A DNA stretch of 6,123 bases. Source: Paracoccaceae bacterium. GTDB taxonomy: Bacteria > Pseudomonadota > Alphaproteobacteria > Rhodobacterales > Rhodobacteraceae. Below the pieces are notes generated by a model. The model saw nothing but the letters and a program-made list of their open reading frames with translations, was not told where the DNA came from and did not search any database. Made by a program: the position numbers and the translations under genes. Shown piece by piece: positions 6,031-6,123 of this stretch (within the stretch, counting starts at the first letter, position 1; the number at the start of each line of letters is the position of its first letter). Where the stretch lies: positions 1 through 6,123 of the forward strand of contig JAFIEC010000219.1 of NCBI GenBank assembly GCA_020832725.1, given 5' to 3'.

Positions 6031-6123
6031 GTGGCTGCCGGCCCGGGGGCGGCGGTGATAGACGGGCCGGACCGAAACGAATTTTGGTTTCGGCTCGTGT
6101 TCAGTCTGGCCGGGCTGGGGCTG
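6031..6123 (+). CDS. Possible N-terminus of an uncharacterised membrane protein (runs off the window)
   Basis: The frame is open from 6016 to the last base. From GTG at 6031 it gives 31 residues, MAAGPGAAVIDGPDRNEFWF followed by RLVFSLAGLGL; from GTG at 6055 it begins MIDGPDRNEFWF. A charged stretch leading into FWFRLVFSLAGLGL looks like the start of a first transmembrane helix. Neither GTG has a clear Shine-Dalgarno, the frame uses rare codons (ATA, CGA), and it overlaps two inverted repeats. It may therefore be chance in an intergenic region. No family is recognised. Confidence 0.3.
   Translation, partial: MAAGPGAAVIDGPDRNEFWFRLVFSLAGLGL
6038..6070 (+). other. Inverted repeat downstream of the rightward unit
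   Basis: CCGGCCCG (6038-6045) and CGGGCCGG (6063-6070) are perfect 8-bp arms separated by 17 nt. Starting 72 nt after the MBL stop, it could be an end-of-operon stem-loop, but no T-run follows and GC-rich DNA produces such arms by chance. It overlaps the tentative reading frame at 6031. Confidence 0.3.
6072..6093. other. Inverted repeat CCGAAAC-N8-GTTTCGG
   Basis: CCGAAAC (6072-6078) and GTTTCGG (6087-6093) are exact reverse complements around an AT-rich 8-nt centre, one base after the previous repeat. The local AT richness contrasts with the surroundings. It could be a hairpin ending the hmgA unit or an operator for the next gene; without a T-tract an intrinsic terminator is not convincing. 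Confidence 0.35.

Noticed and set aside
5984..6058. A 24-codon ORF (MTQIKDADRPDR...) after the MBL gene
   Set aside because: Short, Arg-rich at its end and without family resemblance. Joining it by frameshift to the following frame gives a vaguely nucleotide-binding-like DTIV plus AAGPGAAVI, but this needs an assumed frameshift and the downstream residues do not continue such a fold.
1..6123. Mobile elements, CRISPR, tRNA/rRNA, toxin-antitoxin or defence genes
   Set aside because: No transposase or integrase motifs, spaced direct repeats, tRNA-like cloverleaf or defence-gene motifs were seen; codon style is uniform across all six main genes.

Overview
This window is a homogentisate (tyrosine/phenylalanine) catabolic locus from a GC-rich bacterium. 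The gene set, the very strong G/C preference at codon third positions, and the family variants (a BktB-like thiolase, a MarR regulator, a companion MBL-fold protein) fit an alphaproteobacterium, most likely Rhodobacterales. That assignment is inferred from gene style, not from a marker gene.

Layout. Two divergent transcription units share a 199-bp control region (2085-2283). Leftward run a MarR-family regulator (1656-2084), maleylacetoacetate isomerase maiA (1018-1659) and a beta-ketothiolase that leaves the window at base 1 (1-1014). The regulator and maiA overlap by 4 bp (ATGA), and maiA and the thiolase are 3 bp apart. Rightward run homogentisate 1,2-dioxygenase hmgA (2284-3645), fumarylacetoacetase fahA (3721-5007) and an MBL-fold protein (5015-5965). 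The last 158 bp hold two adjacent inverted repeats and a reading frame that may be the start of a membrane protein and runs off the end.

How the genes work together. HmgA opens the homogentisate ring to maleylacetoacetate, MaiA isomerises it to fumarylacetoacetate, and FahA cleaves that to fumarate plus acetoacetate. Once acetoacetate is activated to its CoA ester by an enzyme not seen here, the thiolase can split it into two acetyl-CoA. 4-Hydroxyphenylpyruvate dioxygenase and the CoA-transferase or ligase are not in the window.

Regulation. The hmgA promoter is close to consensus (TTGACT / ATAATT, 17-bp spacer), with a perfect GTTGCA-N2-TGCAAC dyad lying between its -35 and -10 boxes. A 22-bp dyad with 9-bp arms sits between the two promoters, and a third dyad abuts the regulator's start codon, which has no visible Shine-Dalgarno sequence. 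This suggests a MarR switch acting on both units, with a possibly leaderless regulator mRNA.

Most unusual item. The MBL-fold protein has HYHAVR where the family's HxHxDH motif should be, and Arg where the C-terminal metal-binding His is expected. Its second metal site therefore looks lost while the first appears intact. I see no mobile element, CRISPR array, tRNA or rRNA, and no clearly novel multi-gene system. This is an ordinary catabolic cluster with a few features worth checking.
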